Positions 43,391 to 51,006 of a stretch of 64,000 nucleotides of DNA are shown here, piece after piece. How positions within the stretch are numbered: the first letter of the stretch is position 1; every line of letters begins with the position of its first letter. The position numbers and the translations under genes were made by a program. Where the stretch lies: NCBI GenBank assembly GCA_013001295.1, contig JABDMW010000017.1, positions 80,788-144,787 on the forward strand, in the 5' to 3' direction. The notes beneath the pieces were generated by a model, which was not told the origin of the DNA, searched no databases, and was given only the letters and a program-made list of their open reading frames with translations. The stretch comes from Hyphomonadaceae bacterium. GTDB lineage: Bacteria > Pseudomonadota > Alphaproteobacteria > Caulobacterales > Maricaulaceae.

Positions 43391-44926
43391 CTAGCTAATA
43401 TTGCTGTCCGGGAAGCTGGCCTTTTTATCTTCCATATATTTGAGGAGCTTCGCGTCGATATCAGGATCGAGTTCCGGCGCTTTATATTCTGCCAACATGG
43501 TTTTATAGACCTTTTCCGCCCGATCTTCCGCGGTTGTAGACCCATCTTCCACCCATTGCTCATACGAATTATTATCTGAGATGTTTGAGCGGTAAAATGC
43601 GGTTTTAAAGTTCTTCTGCGTATGCTCACAGCCGAGGAAATGCTGCCCTGGCCCGACTTCTGCAATGGCGTCGAGAGCTTGTCCATTCTCAGACATATCG
43701 ACGCCTTTGGCAAATACGGCCATCATGCCGGCCTGATCAGCATCCATGACGAATTTCTCGTAGCCCATAGCGAGTCCACCTTCCAGCCAGCCAGCCGTGT
43801 GCAGCATGAAATTCACGCCGGCCATTAGCCCGGTTTGCAAGGAATTGGCAGATTCATACCCAGCCTGCGCGTCCGGTACTTTAGAGGCGTTAAACCCACC
43901 AGCAGAACGGAATGGGACCCCCAAACGCCGCGCAAGTGCTGCGCTCATATTAATGATCAATGAAGCTTCGGGTGTCCCGAATGTTGGTGCACCTGTTTGC
44001 ATGGACATGGACGTCACGAAGTTTCCATAAATGACGGGAGCGCCGGGACGAACAAGCTGGGTCAAGGCCATGCCTGCCAACCCTTCAGCCAAGCTTTGCG
44101 CTGCAACGCCGGCCGCTGTCACCGGAGACATGGCACCCGAGACAACGAATGGGCTTGGCATGGTTGCCTGACCATGACGCGCATAGTTTTTCAAGGCGCC
44201 TAACATGACCCGGTCCCAGGTCATTGGTGAATTCGCATTGATCAAACTGACCATCACGCAATTTTCTTCGACGAAGTCATCGCCAAATAGGATCTTACTC
44301 ATCTCAACGCAGTCCAGTGCCCGCCGTGGTGCCGTCACACTGCCCATAAACGGCTTATCGGAATGTTTCATATGGCTATAAAGCATGTCGTAATGGCGTT
44401 TGTTGACCGGGAGATCGACCGGCTCACACACCGTCCCGCCGCTATGATGCAAATTCGGCGACATATAGGCGAGTTTTACGAAATTCCTGAAATCCTCGAT
44501 ATTAGCGTAGCGCCGACCGCCCTCTTTCGAATACACGAATGGCGGGCCATAGGCCGGAACCAGGACTGTATTTTTTCCCCCGATCTCGACATTATTCTCA
44601 GAGTTGCGAGCGTGTTGGGTAAATTGTTTCGGCGCGGTTGCTTGTATGATTTCCCGGCACATGCCGCGCGGGAAGCGAACCCGTTCGCCGTCGGCTTTTG
44701 CACCGGCTTTGACAAAATAATCAATCGATTCCTGATCGTCTTGAATCTCCAGACCAATCTCTTCCAATATCTTGTCGGCGTTATCTTCCAGCTGGGCCAG
44801 GTCGGTATCGTTCAAAACCGAATAAGTTGGAATATTGCGTTTGATATAGGGTTCGCGAGGCGGTGCCTCGGCCGCTGCTGCTGCCGCTCGGCCTGCACGG
44901 CCCCCACTTCTTCCACGTCTCGCCAT
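43391..44926 (-). CDS. MttB-superfamily (non-pyrrolysine) corrinoid methyltransferase
   Basis: This is a 511-residue protein of the trimethylamine methyltransferase superfamily (DLAQLEDNADKILEEIGLEI, GTVCEPVDLPVNKRHYDML, GQHFLGCEHTQKNF). The frame is complete with no in-frame amber codon, so it belongs to the MtgB-like group without pyrrolysine. Members demethylate glycine betaine, proline betaine, carnitine or related compounds onto a corrinoid protein. The operon supplies the corrinoid protein, its activator and a THF methyltransferase. The N-terminus is a low-complexity basic tail (ARRGRSGGRAGRAAAAAAE). The substrate is not readable from sequence; glycine betaine is favoured by the nearby dimethylglycine and sarcosine genes. 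Confidence 0.88.
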   Translation of the reverse strand: MARRGRSGGRAGRAAAAAAEAPPREPYIKRNIPTYSVLNDTDLAQLEDNADKILEEIGLEIQDDQESIDYFVKAGAKADGERVRFPRGMCREIIQATAPKQFTQHARNSENNVEIGGKNTVLVPAYGPPFVYSKEGGRRYANIEDFRNFVKLAYMSPNLHHSGGTVCEPVDLPVNKRHYDMLYSHMKHSDKPFMGSVTAPRRALDCVEMSKILFGDDFVEENCVMVSLINANSPMTWDRVMLGALKNYARHGQATMPSPFVVSGAMSPVTAAGVAAQSLAEGLAGMALTQLVRPGAPVIYGNFVTSMSMQTGAPTFGTPEASLIINMSAALARRLGVPFRSAGGFNASKVPDAQAGYESANSLQTGLMAGVNFMLHTAGWLEGGLAMGYEKFVMDADQAGMMAVFAKGVDMSENGQALDAIAEVGPGQHFLGCEHTQKNFKTAFYRSNISDNNSYEQWVEDGSTTAEDRAEKVYKTMLAEYKAPELDPDIDAKLLKYMEDKKASFPDSNIS

Positions 44927-44937
44927 AATGGCCTCCT

Positions 44938-46872
44938 TTACTTCCGCCGTCTGCGGCGTCCTTTTTTATAGTCTGTATTTATAGCTGTTGCTGTCGGGAA
45001 CTTCATCGCATCGACAAAATATTCCTGAAATTTTGGCTCGAGCGCTGTTTCCATTTTTTCTATGATCTTAACGGCGGCAATGATTTTGTTTTTTTCATCA
45101 ACATTGAGCAGCGCCATCGCCGCCCCCATGCCGGCCGCATTACCAATAGACCTGATTTTATCGGCGGGTGCATGGGGAATAATGCCGATATCGGCAACAT
45201 ACTTACTATCAAGATGGGTTCCAAAAGCCCCTGCCAACAGGATTTCATCAAACGCCTCACACCCGAGACTTTCAGCCAGCAATTGCACTCCGGCAAATAG
45301 TGCCGCCTTGGCCAATTGCACGGCGCGTATATCGGTTTGTTTAATGAAAATCGGGTTTTTGGCTTTGTTGACCAGGCAGTATTGCCAAACATTTCCTTCT
45401 TGCGAGAACCGGTGCGGTGCCGCGGTCGGGATGAACAATCCGCTTTGATCGAGCAAACCTGCATCGGCGAGCTCAACCATGACTTCGAAAATCCCGGATC
45501 CGCATATTCCTGTAATCCGGTGGGCGCCTAATGTCCCATCGGAGTCAGATATCCATTCATCATGACCGATAATCTTGACCTTTCCGTCCTTGGTCACCGG
45601 ATCTATGCGTACGCGTTCAATCGCCCCTAAACTCGCGCGCACACCCGAGCTGATCTCGGCGCCTTCCAGCGCCGGGCCGGTTGGAGAGGAGGCCGCGGCC
45701 GTTTTGCCGTTATGAGTAAGAACAATCTCCGCATTGGTGCCGATATCGACCAGGAGAACCGAGCGTCCTTGCATTGCGTCCATTTGAGTCAGGAATGCGG
45801 CTGCCGTATCGGCACCCACATGCCCCCCAATGAGCGGAAACCAGGATATCCGCGCCACGTCGGAAAGACCCATATTCAGATCCTTGGCAGGCACATCCAG
45901 CCAGTGTTTAACCGCGAGCGTAAACGGTGCCAGTCCCAATTCCACCGGATTTATCCCGTTGAAAAAATGATGCATGATCGGATTGCCGACCATCGTGATT
46001 TCAAGCAACTGGTTCGGACCCAGGTTTAAATGCTCGATCGCTTCATTGAGCATTGTCGAGACCTGACGCCGGATATCATCCGTCAGTTTATGTTCGCCGC
46101 CCTTGTTCATCATCACGTAGGAAACCCGGCTCATTAGATCCTCACCGAACCGGATTTGCGGATTCATCGCCGCCTTTTCAAACACCAGGTTGCCGGTTGT
46201 CAAATCGAAGACATACATAGCCACCGATGTCGACCCGACATCTATAGCGGCACCATATAGATCAAATGGAGACGGCGGCCAGACGTCGACGATATGGCTC
46301 TCATCGCGCACAACACAAATTACGGTGCGATCATTTTGCGCGAGAATTGGCTGCAATTTGGTCAAAACGCGGTGGGTCGGTCGAGCGTTTACGCCGAAAT
46401 CTGCTAACATCGCTGAAAGCGCTTCGCCGTCGCTTGGATTATCTTCCAAGGTTGGCACCGGCAGTTTGATCATGTGCAATTTGATAGAAGGATTTAGAGC
46501 GGTCTCAAATGTCGTACTTTTCTTCTGAATGGAGCTTTCTGCTTCACGGGCATCCGCGGGGATATTGACAACGAGATCACCGCAAACTTTAGCACGACAG
46601 GCGAGCCGACGGGTCTCTGACAATTCTTTGTCGTGGATTGCTTTTTTCTCGGTGGGCGACAGCTTCGAAACATTTTCCTCAAGAACCTCGAGTTTGAATT
46701 TAGCATGCTTGCCCGGATCAATCTCAATCTGGCATCTTTTGCATAGACCCTTGCCGCCGCAGATAGACTGAATATCGACTCCGGTTTCCAGCGCAACATC
46801 ATATACGCTCTGCCCTGCCTCCGCTGTGGCGCGTTTCCCTGACGGTGTAAATATGATCGTGTGCGAGCCCAT
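44938..46872 (-). CDS. Corrinoid-activating ferredoxin-type ASKHA protein (RACE/DUF4445)
   Basis: This 644-residue protein has an N-terminal plant-type 2Fe-2S domain (Cys38, Cys44, Cys47, Cys92). A C-terminal ASKHA/DUF4445 domain follows (AIDVGSTSVAMYVFDLTTG; GRSVLLVDIGTNAEIVL; AGAFGTHLDSKYVADIG). Such proteins use ATP and low-potential electrons to return inactive Co(II) corrinoid to Co(I), which matters most in the presence of oxygen. The track start is 63 bases long; ATG 46872 directly follows the GFA stop. It ends in a basic tail (KKGRRRRRK). Its reductant is not encoded next to it. Confidence 0.9.
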   Translation of the reverse strand: MGSHTIIFTPSGKRATAEAGQSVYDVALETGVDIQSICGGKGLCKRCQIEIDPGKHAKFKLEVLEENVSKLSPTEKKAIHDKELSETRRLACRAKVCGDLVVNIPADAREAESSIQKKSTTFETALNPSIKLHMIKLPVPTLEDNPSDGEALSAMLADFGVNARPTHRVLTKLQPILAQNDRTVICVVRDESHIVDVWPPSPFDLYGAAIDVGSTSVAMYVFDLTTGNLVFEKAAMNPQIRFGEDLMSRVSYVMMNKGGEHKLTDDIRRQVSTMLNEAIEHLNLGPNQLLEITMVGNPIMHHFFNGINPVELGLAPFTLAVKHWLDVPAKDLNMGLSDVARISWFPLIGGHVGADTAAAFLTQMDAMQGRSVLLVDIGTNAEIVLTHNGKTAAASSPTGPALEGAEISSGVRASLGAIERVRIDPVTKDGKVKIIGHDEWISDSDGTLGAHRITGICGSGIFEVMVELADAGLLDQSGLFIPTAAPHRFSQEGNVWQYCLVNKAKNPIFIKQTDIRAVQLAKAALFAGVQLLAESLGCEAFDEILLAGAFGTHLDSKYVADIGIIPHAPADKIRSIGNAAGMGAAMALLNVDEKNKIIAAVKIIEKMETALEPKFQEYFVDAMKFPTATAINTDYKKGRRRRRK

Positions 46873-46873
46873 A

Positions 46874-47290
46874 TTAGGTCCGAAGCGCTCCTTCTGGATA
46901 AGTTTCATATTGCGGCAAGCCATCGGTAATTTCATAATAATCCGGCTTTTCCGACACGAAAATATGGCCTTTCACCTTAAGGCCTTTGGTATTATCGATA
47001 TTTCCAGCAAGAACGCTGACAGTGGGCCTACTTGGCATATCCCAAAACAAATAGCTGCCGCAGGAATTGCAATGTCCTGATCGAGACCTGTCCGAGATTG
47101 GGAGCCAATTGACGTCACCCTTAATCGTCAGTTTGTCTCGTTCGACCCCGGCGGCCGCGATATACAAGCCGGTTAAATGCTGGCACTGTGTACAATGACA
47201 ATACCAGATATCGGACATGTCCTGGGCGGTGAATGTCACATCACCGCATAGGCATTTCCCTGTATATATTTTAGGCGCGTCTGCGGCCAC
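46874..47290 (-). CDS. GFA-family (glutathione-dependent formaldehyde-activating-like) protein
   Basis: This is a 138-residue CENP-V/GFA fold protein with zinc-site motifs KCLCGDVTF, CHCTQCQHLTG and CNSCGSYLF. GFA proteins are linked to S-hydroxymethylglutathione formation in formaldehyde detoxification, though many members have other roles. I choose the GTG at 47290 (GGGGAGG five bases upstream) over the track start, which lies 90 bases inside the upstream methyltransferase. It overlaps the end of that gene by 20 bases and abuts the activator gene, so it is an integral operon member. Confidence 0.78.
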   Translation of the reverse strand: MAADAPKIYTGKCLCGDVTFTAQDMSDIWYCHCTQCQHLTGLYIAAAGVERDKLTIKGDVNWLPISDRSRSGHCNSCGSYLFWDMPSRPTVSVLAGNIDNTKGLKVKGHIFVSEKPDYYEITDGLPQYETYPEGALRT

Positions 47291-48173
47291 GACGCCCTCC
47301 CCGTCCCCGACGTTCTTCACCCGCGGCGGGCGCCGGACGATAATTTTTGATCCAGTTCCCACAGCCGGGATCGACACCATTTAAGACGTCAGAAGCGCGG
47401 ACTGCAGGTACGAGGCCTTCATGCAACGGATTAACGATCGCAGATGTCATGCCGGCACAGGCCAACATCGGCAGGAATGCATTGTTGATGGCATGGCGAT
47501 TTGGCAGGCCAAACGCGACGTTGGACGCCCCACATGTCGTGTTGACACCCAACTCATTTCTCAACCGGTGCAAGAGCCGAAAGACATCTTTGCCTGCACT
47601 GTTTACGGCGCCGACCGGCATGACCAGCGGGTCAACGACGACATCTTCCGCCTTAATCCCATAATCGCTGGCACGGTTGACGATCCTTTTAGCGACCTCG
47701 AAACGAACATCGGGATCTTCAGATATGCCGGTATCGTCATTAGAGATTGCTACAACGGCGCAATCATATTTTTTGACCAGCGGCAGCACTCTTTCCATGA
47801 CTTCTTCTTCAGCCGTGGTTGAATTAAGAAGTGGCCGGCCTTTATACGCGGCCAAGCCGGATTCGAGCGCTTCAATAATGGAGCTGTCAATACATAGCGG
47901 GGCATCAGTCAAGCCTTGAATCAACGGGATAACTTCCCCCATAATTCCCGGCTCGTCGGCCAAGGGCACGCCGACATTGACATCGAGCACTTGCGCGCCT
48001 GCTTCAACCTGCGCCAAGGCTTCTTTTTTGACGCGCCAATAATTGTTCTCTTTCAGTTCTTTTGAAAAAAGCTTCCGGCCCGTCGGATTGATCCGCTCTC
48101 CGATCATGACAAAGGGTTGATCAAAGCCGATGACGACTTCTTTGGTAGCGGATGCGAGTATTGTTCTTGCCAT
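47271..48173 (-). CDS. Methyltetrahydrofolate:corrinoid methyltransferase (MtgA/AcsE-like, pterin-binding)
   Basis: This 300-residue protein has the pterin-binding TIM-barrel of MetH/AcsE type: FVMIGERINPTGRKLF, LDVNVGVPLADEPG, CIDSSIIEALESGL, VVDPLVMPVG and GASNVAFGLPNRH. It would move the methyl group between corrinoid and THF, giving 5-methyl-THF in the demethylating direction. The C-terminus has a 16-residue basic tail (GEERRGRGGRRGRRRA). Dihydropteroate synthase is excluded by the context and the AcsE-like motifs. It follows metF by nine bases. Confidence 0.87.
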   Translation of the reverse strand: MARTILASATKEVVIGFDQPFVMIGERINPTGRKLFSKELKENNYWRVKKEALAQVEAGAQVLDVNVGVPLADEPGIMGEVIPLIQGLTDAPLCIDSSIIEALESGLAAYKGRPLLNSTTAEEEVMERVLPLVKKYDCAVVAISNDDTGISEDPDVRFEVAKRIVNRASDYGIKAEDVVVDPLVMPVGAVNSAGKDVFRLLHRLRNELGVNTTCGASNVAFGLPNRHAINNAFLPMLACAGMTSAIVNPLHEGLVPAVRASDVLNGVDPGCGNWIKNYRPAPAAGEERRGRGGRRGRRRA

Positions 48174-48182
48174 CTTGTTTTC

Positions 48183-49214
48183 CTAACTGACTAATCCAAT
48201 TGTTGTTTCTGAATGATCGGGAGACCACGGCGTGCGTCCTGCCAACACGCCGGAACTTTTGACGACATCGCCTACCCATTTTTCTTGCCGGTAGGCCATC
48301 ACGTGCAAGCCCGCAACGCCCGGAATTTCCTTGATTTCCTGCATGAGTTCGACGCAAATATTGCGACCTTCACGCAGCGGCTTATCGGCGCTTTTCAAAC
48401 GATTAATGATCTCATCGGGTATGTGCACACCGGGCACATTCTCGCGCATCCAGCTCGCTGTTCTGGCTGAAGGTAAAACACCAACGCCGATTAAAATATA
48501 GCAGTTTTCAGTTAGCCCCATATCGACCGCGCGTTTCATAAAGTCCTTAAGGACAGGAATGTCGAAACAATACTGAGATTGGATATACTCCGCGCCCGCA
48601 TTGATTTTCTTGGCCAATTGATTGACCCGAGAATGTTGAGGGGGAACGAACGGGTTGATCGTCGATCCAATAAATATCTTTGGCGCCAGATCCAGCTTAC
48701 GTCCGCTCAAAAAACGCGATTCATCTCGCAATACACGCAAAGTCTTTGTCAGAGAAATGCTATCAAGATCAAAAACCGGTTTGGCTTCTGGATGATCACC
48801 GGCTCCAACATCATCTCCTGTAAGTGATAGGACGTTGCATACGCCGAGCGCAGCGGCTCCCAAGGTGTCGCCTTGAATGGATATCCGGTTTCGGTCGCGG
48901 CAGGAAATTTGCAAGATTGGCGAATATCCGACACGGGTAAGAATGGCGCACACTGCAAGGCTGGACATATGGCAATTTCCGCCCGATCCGTCTGTTGCAT
49001 TGATGGCGTCAACATAACCGTCAAACAGCGAAGCTCTTTTCAAGACTTCGTCCGGGTCAGAAGAATCCGGCGGCGCGATTTCCGTAGTGACCGCGAAATT
49101 TCCAGCCCGTAACACGCGTTCGAACCGACCGTGAGAGACGTGGCCCGGCAGTGACACCAACGGATCGCCCGGATTTGTGCCGACTCTTTCTACGTCTATA
49201 TCGTGCTTATTCAT
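48183..49214 (-). CDS. metF: Methylenetetrahydrofolate reductase
   Basis: This is a 343-residue FAD-dependent MetF TIM-barrel. It shows FAVTTEIAPPDSSDPDEVL, DAINATDGSGGNCHMSS, SLTGDDVGAGDHPEAKPVFD and EYIQSQYCFDIPVLKDF. It interconverts 5-methyl- and 5,10-methylene-THF. In this operon it probably oxidises methyl-THF. I use the ATG at 49214, which overlaps the end of the MetV-like gene, rather than the track start 93 bases upstream. The pairing with a Cys-rich MetV-like partner is as in acetogens. Confidence 0.9.
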   Translation of the reverse strand: MNKHDIDVERVGTNPGDPLVSLPGHVSHGRFERVLRAGNFAVTTEIAPPDSSDPDEVLKRASLFDGYVDAINATDGSGGNCHMSSLAVCAILTRVGYSPILQISCRDRNRISIQGDTLGAAALGVCNVLSLTGDDVGAGDHPEAKPVFDLDSISLTKTLRVLRDESRFLSGRKLDLAPKIFIGSTINPFVPPQHSRVNQLAKKINAGAEYIQSQYCFDIPVLKDFMKRAVDMGLTENCYILIGVGVLPSARTASWMRENVPGVHIPDEIINRLKSADKPLREGRNICVELMQEIKEIPGVAGLHVMAYRQEKWVGDVVKSSGVLAGRTPWSPDHSETTIGLVS

Positions 49215-49662
49215 CTGTAGTCTTTTCGTCTCTTGCCAGCTTAAGCCAGGTTGATGTGCCTTTTTCACGGTGATCGACCGCGAATTCATTGTTCTGGATG
49301 GCGTCACCGTTTTTCATGCGCGATGCGCCGTCCCAAGCTAGCACCCAAACACAATTCATGTCCGGCTTGACCTCACACATGCCGTTTGCGCGCACACCGC
49401 CACACGGACCGTTGCGTAAGGTTTTTGGGCAATTCATCGGACATGACATACCGGTTTTTGACAGCGCGCAATCACCGCACATCTGACAATCAAACAGGAA
49501 TCCTTTGACGCCTGCTTCCATTGCCGTAATTGGCCGATCCAGTCTCTTTCCGAATATTTTTGTTACGCCTTTCAGCACCAGCAAAATGCCGGGGTTCGCT
49601 GTATTGTAGAGCCTCTCCATAAACCGCGAATGGCGGACGGACCATAACCGTACTTTATACAT
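49207..49662 (-). CDS. MetV-like methylenetetrahydrofolate reductase C-terminal-domain protein
   Basis: This is a 151-residue Cys-rich protein of the MTHFR_C/DUF5981 family. Eight cysteines occur in order (59, 62, 65, 74, 78, 87, 96, 104) in CQMCGDCALSKTGMSCPMNC and GPCGGVRANGMCEV. The motif resembles the zinc/iron-sulfur domain of acetogen MetV, which forms a MetFV complex. The start at 49662 (MYKVRLW) lies within the DUF1638 gene end; the longer track start is unlikely. It overlaps metF by eight bases. It may carry electrons from MetF to another acceptor. Confidence 0.82.
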   Translation of the reverse strand: MYKVRLWSVRHSRFMERLYNTANPGILLVLKGVTKIFGKRLDRPITAMEAGVKGFLFDCQMCGDCALSKTGMSCPMNCPKTLRNGPCGGVRANGMCEVKPDMNCVWVLAWDGASRMKNGDAIQNNEFAVDHREKGTSTWLKLARDEKTTDE

Positions 49663-50281
49663 GGGGGCGACCCCCTGTTTGCAGCGTTGAAATGTGAGTG
49701 GCAAGTTCACCATACCCGACGTTGCGGTTTTCGAATTCTAATCCGAGAAAATCGGCGGCTTTTTTGGCTCGCGCGATCAACTCTGCGCTCGGGGCCTGCG
49801 AAATATAAATCAACCGTTTGTAATGCTTGAAGTAATCGTCCTTTAAATTCGGATATCTATCTATCCCAAATCCTTTAATTATCAATGTTTCAAAATGACG
49901 GACCAGATAATCGGTCAGAAAAAAACTTCCGAGTTCGTCTTCCATCATATCGTCAAATACCGACAATCCAGAATAAAAAGCGTAGCAATGAGCCCCTGGC
50001 AAGCGCTCGGTTTTGGGATATTTTTCCATCATTCGATCAAGTCCACCGCCAGTCCCGCAATCTCCATAACCGATCAGAATCCGGTCATAGTCGTCGCCTC
50101 TGGCATCGATTATCTCCTTCAACCCAGGAACGATTTTATCCGGGAAATTATGATAGCCGGCAGGAAGACATTGCAAATCGAAAACCCCGTCTTCCATTTT
50201 CAAATTTTCTTTAACCGCAAGAATTTCCTTGGCGAGGGCGCCACATGCAACGATCAGTGTTTTATGTGAAGCCTCTTCCAT
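49655..50281 (-). CDS. DUF1638-family protein
   Basis: This 208-residue protein matches DUF1638: TLIVACGALAKEILAVKENL, VFDLQCLPAGYHNFPDKIV and ILIGYGDCGTGGGLDRMMEK. The conserved cysteines (GYGDCGTGGGLD and the N-terminal ACGALA) suggest a metal or cofactor site. The family is repeatedly found with MttB/corrinoid genes, but its biochemical role is unknown to me. It overlaps the MetV-like gene and follows the corrinoid protein by six bases. Confidence 0.85.
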   Translation of the reverse strand: MEEASHKTLIVACGALAKEILAVKENLKMEDGVFDLQCLPAGYHNFPDKIVPGLKEIIDARGDDYDRILIGYGDCGTGGGLDRMMEKYPKTERLPGAHCYAFYSGLSVFDDMMEDELGSFFLTDYLVRHFETLIIKGFGIDRYPNLKDDYFKHYKRLIYISQAPSAELIARAKKAADFLGLEFENRNVGYGELATHISTLQTGGRPHV

Positions 50282-50287
50282 ATCGCA

Positions 50288-50980
50288 TTACCGATTCTTG
50301 CCCATGATGGCCTTGGCCAGCTCGGAACTCATCGCGGCGTCCCGGCCATATGTGTGTGCATTGATGGCGTCCGCAAATTCCTGGTTGAGTGGTGCACCAC
50401 CAACCATAACCGGGAGTTCCTTCAAAATATTGCGTTTGTCGAGCTCTTCAATCACAACCCCCATATACGGCATCGTTGTGGTAAGAAGTGCCGACATGCC
50501 GAGAATATCAGGTTCGTGCTTGTCGATGGCTTCAAGATACTCCTCGACCGGCGTATTGATACCTAGATCGATCACTTCAAACCCGGCACCTTCCAGCATC
50601 ATGCCGACGAGGTTTTTGCCGATGTCATGGATGTCACCCTTTACGGTGCCAATTACATATTTACCAGTACTGGAGGCATTTTCAGTGGCAGCGAGGATAG
50701 GCCGTAGCAGCGCCATACCGCCCTTCATGGCGTTAGCGCTTTGCAAAACTTCCGGGACAAAGAGGATTCCATCGCGGAAATCAATTCCGACAATGCGCAT
50801 GCCCTCGACCAAAGCGTCGTTAAGCACCATATTGGCGTCCCAACCGCGATCAAGCAGGATTTGCGTCCCCTCCGTGACTTCCGGGATCATGCCATCATAC
50901 AGATCGTCCTGCATTTGGGCGACAAGATCATCGTCATTTAAATCCTTGAGGATGATTTCTTCTTCGTCTTGATCACTCAT
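50288..50980 (-). CDS. Corrinoid (cobalamin)-binding methyltransferase protein, MtbC/MttC type
   Basis: This 230-residue protein has an N-terminal helical cap domain (about residues 15-100). The B12-binding Rossmann domain carries GTVKGDIHDIGKNLVG (Asp116, His118, Gly121; DxHxxG, His the lower cobalt ligand). It shuttles the methyl group between the MttB-type protein and the THF methyltransferase. It has an acidic N-terminus (SDQDEEEIILKDLNDDD), opposite in charge to the basic tails of its likely partners. It is 26 bases downstream of fhs. Confidence 0.93.
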   Translation of the reverse strand: MSDQDEEEIILKDLNDDDLVAQMQDDLYDGMIPEVTEGTQILLDRGWDANMVLNDALVEGMRIVGIDFRDGILFVPEVLQSANAMKGGMALLRPILAATENASSTGKYVIGTVKGDIHDIGKNLVGMMLEGAGFEVIDLGINTPVEEYLEAIDKHEPDILGMSALLTTTMPYMGVVIEELDKRNILKELPVMVGGAPLNQEFADAINAHTYGRDAAMSSELAKAIMGKNR

Positions 50981-51006
50981 TTTATTTTCCCTTTAAAGAA
51001 TGATAA

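Noticed and set aside
43391-44926. Pyrrolysine-containing trimethylamine methyltransferase MttB
   Set aside because: The reading frame is continuous at 511 residues with no in-frame TAG, and no pyl genes are visible. It belongs to the non-pyrrolysine branch.
47291-47380. Longer start for the GFA protein
   Set aside because: It would lie 90 bases deeper in the THF methyltransferase gene and adds residues not typical of GFA. The GTG at 47290 has a good ribosome site.
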